The position numbers were made by a program, and so were the translations under genes. The notes under the pieces are model-generated. The model worked only from the letters and a program-made list of their open reading frames with translations. It ran no database searches and was not told the origin of the DNA. A stretch of 9,486 nucleotides of DNA from an uncultured Ilumatobacter sp. (GTDB lineage: Bacteria; Actinomycetota; Acidimicrobiia; Acidimicrobiales; Ilumatobacteraceae): contig CALAHA010000389.1 in NCBI GenBank assembly GCA_937891565.1, positions 1 to 9,486 on the forward strand, written 5' to 3'. Position 1 is the first letter of the stretch; each line of letters starts with the position of its first letter. This document shows, one piece after another, positions 5,554 to 9,486 of this stretch.

Positions 5554-6753
5554 ATGCCGACCCTGATCGCTGCCGGGAGTAGCGAAGCCGCTCTTGCGTT
5601 CGTCGAGATCGGTGCAGTCGTGCTCGGCCTAGCAATACTTGCTCGGCTCGCTGGCCGCCTCGGTATTACCGCCGTGCCGCTCTACCTTATGGCTGGCCTA
5701 GCTCTGGGCGAAGGTGGGCTTGTCCAGCTCAATGTCACCGAAGACTTCATCTCCATCATCGCCGAAATCGGCGTGTTGCTCCTGCTCTTCACCCTCGGCC
5801 TCGAGTACTCCGACGTCGAGTTGCGCAACGGCCTCCGCACTGGAGTCTTGCCGGGCATCGTCGACATGTTGCTCAATGGACTTCCCGGCGTCGCAGCAGG
5901 CCTGTTACTCGGATGGTCACCGCTCGCAGCAGTGCTCCTCGGTGGCGCCACATGGGTCTCGTCGTCGGGCGTCGTATCGAAAGTGTTGAGCGACCTCCAC
6001 CGACTCGGCTTCCGAGAGACCCCGGCCATCCTCAACCTGCTCGTGATTGAAGACCTTGCGATGGCTGTGTATCTGCCAGTGGTTGCAGCACTCATCGTCG
6101 GGGGCACGGTGGTCGCGACGCTGACGAGTGTCGCGATTGCCCTGGTCGTGGTCACGATCATCCTGCTGTCGGCTCTGTTCTACGGACGCAAGTTGAGCGA
6201 CCTCCTGATCGGCGGGTCCGATGAGTCGCTCCTGCTCGCCGTCTTCGGCGTGACCTTGCTGGTTGCCGGCATCGCCCAGCAGCTCGAAGTTTCCGGGGCC
6301 ATTGGCGCATTCCTCGTCGGATTGGCCCTGTCGGGTCAGGCCGAGAAACGCGCAATCCAGCTCATCACACCTCTGCGCGATCTGTTCGCCGCGATCTTCT
6401 TTCTCTTCTTCTCGTTCCAGGTCGACCCGGCGAAGCTGCTCGACGCACTCCTCCCAGCATTCGGACTTGCAGTCGTCACCGCGTTCACTAAAATGCTGAC
6501 CGGCTGGTTCGCCGCAAAACGCGTCGGCGCAGCTCAAAAGGGTCGTTTGCGTGCCGGAGCGACGTTGATTGCCCGTGGCGAGTTCTCCATCGTGATCGCT
6601 GCGTTAGGCGCCGGCCTGATCGAGGGCCCCGAGCTCGGCGCACTCGTTGCTGGCTACGTCCTGGTCACCGCAATCATGGGCCCGCTGGCTGCCAAGTACG
6701 CCAACAACATCAAGCTCCCCACACGCAAAAAGGACCAACCAATCCCGGCTTGA
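5554..6753 (+). CDS. Cation:proton antiporter, CPA2 family (KhtU/KefB-like membrane subunit)
   Basis: Inner-membrane exchanger of a monovalent cation, probably K+, for protons. 399 residues, nearly all of them membrane segments, starting with AFVEIGAVVLGLAILARLAG (15-34). CPA2 features in order: LLLLFTLGLEYS (75-86), GATWVSSSGVVSKVL (131-145), NLLVIEDLAMAVYLPV (161-176) with the Glu166-Asp167 pair at the ion-binding position, SGAIGAFLVGLALSG (247-261), FFLFFSFQVDP (282-292) and ARGEFSIVIAALGAG (340-354). The short cytoplasmic C-terminus (about 380-399) carries no TrkA-N domain, unlike KefB/KefC; regulation is supplied by the separate TrkA-C protein upstream. The ATG lacks an obvious ribosome binding site, which suggests coupling to the upstream gene. 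Confidence 0.95.
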   Translation: MPTLIAAGSSEAALAFVEIGAVVLGLAILARLAGRLGITAVPLYLMAGLALGEGGLVQLNVTEDFISIIAEIGVLLLLFTLGLEYSDVELRNGLRTGVLPGIVDMLLNGLPGVAAGLLLGWSPLAAVLLGGATWVSSSGVVSKVLSDLHRLGFRETPAILNLLVIEDLAMAVYLPVVAALIVGGTVVATLTSVAIALVVVTIILLSALFYGRKLSDLLIGGSDESLLLAVFGVTLLVAGIAQQLEVSGAIGAFLVGLALSGQAEKRAIQLITPLRDLFAAIFFLFFSFQVDPAKLLDALLPAFGLAVVTAFTKMLTGWFAAKRVGAAQKGRLRAGATLIARGEFSIVIAALGAGLIEGPELGALVAGYVLVTAIMGPLAAKYANNIKLPTRKKDQPIPA

Positions 6754-6755
6754 GC

Positions 6756-6838
6756 TGTCACACCGATTACACACCGCGTTGTCACACCGCGATGTCATAC
6801 CGCGATGTCAGACCGCGATGTCACACCTCAGTGTGACA
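6756..6838 (+). repeat. 13-bp tandem repeat array with terminal inverted copy
   Basis: Consensus TGTCACACCGCGA. Units: TGTCACACCGATT (6756-6768), a decayed 11-bp unit ACACACCGCGT (6769-6779), TGTCACACCGCGA (6780-6792), TGTCATACCGCGA (6793-6805), TGTCAGACCGCGA (6806-6818), TGTCACACCTCAG (6819-6831). The last unit forms a perfect 8-bp inverted repeat with GTGTGACA (6831-6838) around the loop CTCA. The array starts three bases after the antiporter stop and ends nine bases before the end of the convergent beta-propeller gene, filling the whole gap. No T-run is present. Either strand can fold at the right end, so it may act as a transcription barrier between the convergent genes. Confidence 0.85.
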
Positions 6839-6847
6839 CGACCAGCG

Positions 6848-9223
6848 TTACAGGGTGATTTGGTCGGTTCGGTCGAGGCTGGTGAGGTCGTTCGACTGGA
6901 TAATCGTGGGCGACAGCGTCCAAAGATTGCCGTCGATGATCATCGTGCGCTGGATGGCGGTCTCGTAGCCGTTCCAGTTCGGCCAGCACAGCTCGATGCG
7001 TTCGAAACCGCTGGTGTCGATGTCGAGCTGTTCAGCGGGAATGCCCCACCAGTTCTCGAGCTGGTCGACCGGGACCGGATCACAGAACAGGCCGGTAGCG
7101 CCACCCTGGTCTTGGGAAGTACAGAGCTGAACCTGTCCACCTTCTTGACCGATCCAGAAGAACTGGTTGTCCTCACCAAACTGCGAACCATCGATGACTT
7201 CGCAATCGGTCTGCCCGTTCGGGATGCCGTCGTCGTCAGCGTGGCTGATCCGGCCCTGTTCGGTGATCCCGTCTGCGGTCACGGTCAACACGATGGCACC
7301 AGCGAACTGGTCGCTATACGACTGCAGCGGAAGGACCGCCGTGTTGGTCGGGCCCCACCAGAGGAAGGCACGGTGGTCAAATTGCGCATCGCTAAAGCCG
7401 TCCGGCAACGTCCACACGTCAATCTCCAGCGGGTTGGCCGGGTCGCTCACATCGAACAGCGACACCTTGGTACCGGTTGTTCGACCGTCTTCGGTCGCGT
7501 CTTGGCCGACACCGATGACGAGGTCGTTGCTGATCGGATGCAGGTAGTTCGAGAAGCCCGGGATCTTGAGTTCGCCCTGGACAACCATGTTGCGAGGGTC
7601 GCTGAGGTCGATCACGTAGAACGGGTCGACTTGGCGGAACGTGACGACGTAGGCGGTGTCGTCGACGTAGCGCACCGAGAAGATTCGTTCGCCGAGCCCA
7701 AGGCCACTGACGCTGCCAATCTGTTCGAGTTGGTCACCGTTGACCTCCATCGAGACGATCTGGCTTTCGGACGATTCGGCCCATGGTGCGCCCTTCGTGG
7801 TCGCCACGTAGAAGACACCGTCACGGTCATTCATCGAAAACTGATTGAGCAGGTGTCCCTCGACGGAGCCGGATGCCTCGTACCGGGCCGCGCCAGGACC
7901 AGCAATCGAGAAGCGGTGAATTGCGGTCTCGTAATTCTCATTGAGCTGGTCGATGGTCTGGTCGTTGGTCTGGTCGTTGATGATCGGCGACCAAATGTTG
8001 GTCGACACGTAGAGGCGGTCTTGCGATGCGTAAACGGTGTCGCCGGTGGCCATCACACTGCTCGTGCCGGTCGGCGCAGCGAGGTCGGCGCCGAGGTCAA
8101 GCGTGACGATCGACAGCATGTCGAAACCACCGAAGTCGGCGGGGGCGAACACGCCGGAACAATCAACAAGCTGCCCCTCTTCGGTGCTGCCGTCGTTGCG
8201 GTCGATGCGGAACTCTGGCAGCCAGTCTTGCTCGGTTGAGTTGCGGACGACCTCACGATTCGTCTCTTCAGCCTTCTGCTCGGTGCCAGGGTTCGACGGG
8301 TAGAGAAAGCCGAGATCCTGCGGCGGCGAGGTGACGACGATTCGGGCGGTGTCGCCGATCGAGCGGGCACTGATATAGCGGCCGTCGATACTCATCGTGT
8401 TCACGACCGCAGGTGCGTCGGGGTTTGATAGATCGACTTCGATGATCAGCGTCTGCGAGCCTTGGTAGGAGCCCGGCCCAATCGGGCGACCGATTGACAA
8501 GTCTGGCTCGGGGTATCCGCCATAGAACTCTCCTTGGGCAAACACGAACGCCCGGTCGCCAGCGAGGAAGATTTCGTGACCGTAGGTGTACGACCCGTTC
8601 TGACCATTCAGAGCAACCGAACCACGCTTGGTTCCCGTCACGCCATCGGCGGCAATGTCGATGTAGTGGAGCATCTCGCCCGCAATCGCAATAATCCGAT
8701 CGCCGTCGGTCTTGACGATGTCAGGCTCGTCGACGCCGTCAACCTGCACGTTTGTTGTGGAATACGTGCCGTCGCCGCCGCCTTCACTCGAGACACGGTC
8801 AGGGGCCACGGCGCCGGCATCGCTGCTCTGCGCCGTGTTGGCCTCGGCCGGAGCCTCTGTTGCTGCGGGTGCGACGTCGGTCGTCTCAAAAGCAACGTCG
8901 TCCAAAGGGCCGAAGAAACCGTCGTTGCCGAATCCGTAGGGCCCAACGCGATCGGCACCCTCGGTGTGGACATAGTCGAGAAAGGCCGAACAATCACCGA
9001 ACTGCTGCAGCGCGGCGGGGGCGAAGCCGACAGGGCCCTGATTGCCACTGCCCAGGTCGGTCGATGACGGCTCGACATCCGGATCGGTTGCTGCCGGAAT
9101 CCCCGCAGCCGACGTCACCGGGACAGCGGAACTTTGTGTCGACTCATCGCCCGGCGCGGTGCTGGTGCACCCCGCAGTGACGAGAGCAAGGGCGATGAGT
9201 GGGAGTCCAATCGTGCGCTTCAT
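6848..9223 (-). CDS. Lipoprotein with secreted beta-propeller domain (Beta_propel / COG4880 type)
   Basis: 791-residue exported protein. Signal peptide MKRTIGLPLIALALVTAGC with lipobox VTAGC (lipid on Cys19), then a Ser/Thr/Pro/Ala-rich linker to about 65. A short conserved block follows with CSAFLDYVHTEGADRVGPYG (78-97). A second Ala/Glu/Ser-rich stretch covers about 113-150. The family signature YSTTNVQVDGVDEPD (154-168), then IVKTDGDRIIAIAG (169-182), opens the propeller region, which runs to near the C-terminus as repeated strands of the type DTVYASQDRLYVST, DTAYVVTF and YLHPISNDLVIGVG. I recognise this as the family of secreted proteins with a C-terminal propeller distantly related to WD-40; its function is unknown. 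No catalytic motif seen. ATG 9223 gives an ideal signal peptide although the ribosome binding site is weak. Confidence 0.9.
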   Translation of the reverse strand: MKRTIGLPLIALALVTAGCTSTAPGDESTQSSAVPVTSAAGIPAATDPDVEPSSTDLGSGNQGPVGFAPAALQQFGDCSAFLDYVHTEGADRVGPYGFGNDGFFGPLDDVAFETTDVAPAATEAPAEANTAQSSDAGAVAPDRVSSEGGGDGTYSTTNVQVDGVDEPDIVKTDGDRIIAIAGEMLHYIDIAADGVTGTKRGSVALNGQNGSYTYGHEIFLAGDRAFVFAQGEFYGGYPEPDLSIGRPIGPGSYQGSQTLIIEVDLSNPDAPAVVNTMSIDGRYISARSIGDTARIVVTSPPQDLGFLYPSNPGTEQKAEETNREVVRNSTEQDWLPEFRIDRNDGSTEEGQLVDCSGVFAPADFGGFDMLSIVTLDLGADLAAPTGTSSVMATGDTVYASQDRLYVSTNIWSPIINDQTNDQTIDQLNENYETAIHRFSIAGPGAARYEASGSVEGHLLNQFSMNDRDGVFYVATTKGAPWAESSESQIVSMEVNGDQLEQIGSVSGLGLGERIFSVRYVDDTAYVVTFRQVDPFYVIDLSDPRNMVVQGELKIPGFSNYLHPISNDLVIGVGQDATEDGRTTGTKVSLFDVSDPANPLEIDVWTLPDGFSDAQFDHRAFLWWGPTNTAVLPLQSYSDQFAGAIVLTVTADGITEQGRISHADDDGIPNGQTDCEVIDGSQFGEDNQFFWIGQEGGQVQLCTSQDQGGATGLFCDPVPVDQLENWWGIPAEQLDIDTSGFERIELCWPNWNGYETAIQRTMIIDGNLWTLSPTIIQSNDLTSLDRTDQITL
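7954..7977 (-). repeat. In-frame 12-bp tandem duplication in the beta-propeller gene
   Basis: TGGTCTGGTCGT occurs twice in tandem (7954-7965 and 7966-7977), coding for NDQT-NDQT on the minus strand inside the sequence IINDQTNDQTIDQLNENY. It preserves the frame and probably lengthens a surface loop; such units can vary in copy number by slippage. Confidence 0.7.
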
Positions 9224-9314
9224 GATGTATTCGACGTTGTCAGATCCACCACGGTTCCCTGGGGATCCAATTTTGTGGCTCCTGGACGAAACACAGCGTC
9301 TCGTCGTCTTTCGC

Positions 9315-9351
9315 CACCGGTCACACTGTGCCAGACACAGTGTGACCGGTG
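9315..9351. promoter_or_regulatory. Perfect 16-bp inverted repeat, candidate operator of the crotonase-family gene
   Basis: Arms CACCGGTCACACTGTG (9315-9330) and CACAGTGTGACCGGTG (9336-9351) are perfect complements around CCAGA. Each arm also holds two smaller palindromes, ACCGGT and CACA-C-TGTG. The element ends 22 bases before the ATG at 9374 and lies 91 bases upstream of the divergent lipoprotein start. Length, symmetry and position suit an operator for a dimeric or tetrameric repressor; fatty-acid genes are often controlled by TetR-family proteins, but none is encoded in this window. As RNA it would form a strong hairpin, but no T-run follows. Confidence 0.6.
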
Positions 9352-9373
9352 CTCATCTGCCAGGCTTGGACAC

Positions 9374-9486
9374 ATGGGACACACCTGTTTTGACATCGAG
9401 ATCACCGACAAGGTCGGCCACATCAAGATGAACCGGCCCGAAAAGGCCAATTCGATGATCGCCGAGTTCTGGAACGAACTGCCCGA
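9374..9486 (+). CDS. Enoyl-CoA hydratase/isomerase family protein (5' end only)
   Basis: The frame is open from ATG 9374 to the window edge, 37 codons. The translation starts MGHTCFDIEITDKVGHIKMN, followed by RPEKANSMIAEFWNELP. The pattern 'short beta strands, then IKMNRPEKANSM..FW.EL' is the N-terminus of the crotonase superfamily, where a strand is followed by (L/M)NRPExxNAM and a helix. Members act on acyl-CoA thioesters, often in fatty-acid beta-oxidation. The oxyanion-hole and catalytic residues lie beyond the edge, so the reaction cannot be told. The ribosome binding site is weak. A large palindrome lies just upstream. Confidence 0.85.
   Translation, partial: MGHTCFDIEITDKVGHIKMNRPEKANSMIAEFWNELP

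Noticed and set aside
6756..6838. CRISPR array
   Set aside because: Units are 13 bp and directly adjacent without spacers, and no cas gene is present; it is a simple tandem repeat.
4993..6838. Transposon carrying the antiporter genes, with GGTGTGACA as terminal repeats
   Set aside because: There is no transposase, the shared end sequence is only about nine bases, and no target-site duplication is visible. Kept only as a repeat observation.
6647..8239. Long open frame on the plus strand antisense to the beta-propeller gene
   Set aside because: The translation is Val/Asp/Arg-rich without any recognisable motif, begins inside the antiporter gene and ends inside the lipoprotein gene. Open antisense frames are expected in GC-rich coding DNA.
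9319..9347. CRP/GlxR-type binding site in the large palindrome
   Set aside because: Those sites read TGTGA-spacer-TCACA. Here the outer order is reversed, TCACA on the left and TGTGA on the right, with the wrong spacing.

Overview
The window reads as chromosomal DNA of a GC-rich actinobacterium. Three things point that way: the order rpsF-ssb-rpsR-rplI-dnaB (as in mycobacteria), a DUF5318-type zinc-ribbon protein (a family I know only from Actinomycetota), and frequent GTG starts. The methyltransferase opening 'NINYGTGxPTD' and the overall style suggest the class Acidimicrobiia (Ilumatobacter-like), but that is an inference from memory. I see no insertion sequence, phage gene, tRNA, rRNA or CRISPR array.

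Right-to-left block, 1-3953 and on to 4345. From its 5' end on the minus strand: a DUF5318-like gene whose stop codon overlaps the GTG start of a DUF192 lipoprotein; then rpsF (bS6), ssb, rpsR (bS18) and rplI (bL9), closely spaced; then a strong intrinsic terminator; then dnaB, which runs off the left edge. rpsF has a leader that can fold over its own ribosome binding site. The terminator means dnaB probably has its own promoter, and the gap in front of it holds a cluster of DnaA-box-like sequences, one a perfect consensus match.

Middle block, plus strand, 4406-6753. A small SAM-methyltransferase-like protein with an eroded cofactor loop is divergent from the DUF5318 gene, with a near-perfect palindrome in the shared control region. 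It is followed by a two-gene module: a TrkA-C regulatory subunit and a CPA2 cation:proton antiporter, the split arrangement known from KhtT/KhtU. Copies of the 9-mer GGTGTGACA lie before this module and, in opposite orientation, after it; the downstream copies belong to a 13-bp tandem repeat array.

Right block. A 791-residue lipoprotein with a secreted beta-propeller domain (6848-9223, minus) ends convergently at the repeat array. It is divergent from the start of an enoyl-CoA hydratase/isomerase-family gene (9374 onward, plus, cut by the window edge). Between them is a perfect 16-bp inverted repeat with a 5-bp spacer, a good candidate operator.

Most genes here are housekeeping or known families, and I do not see a new multi-gene defence or mobile system. 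The less explained material is in the non-coding DNA: the DnaA-box cluster, the rpsF leader, the GTGTGACA repeats and the large palindrome before the crotonase gene.
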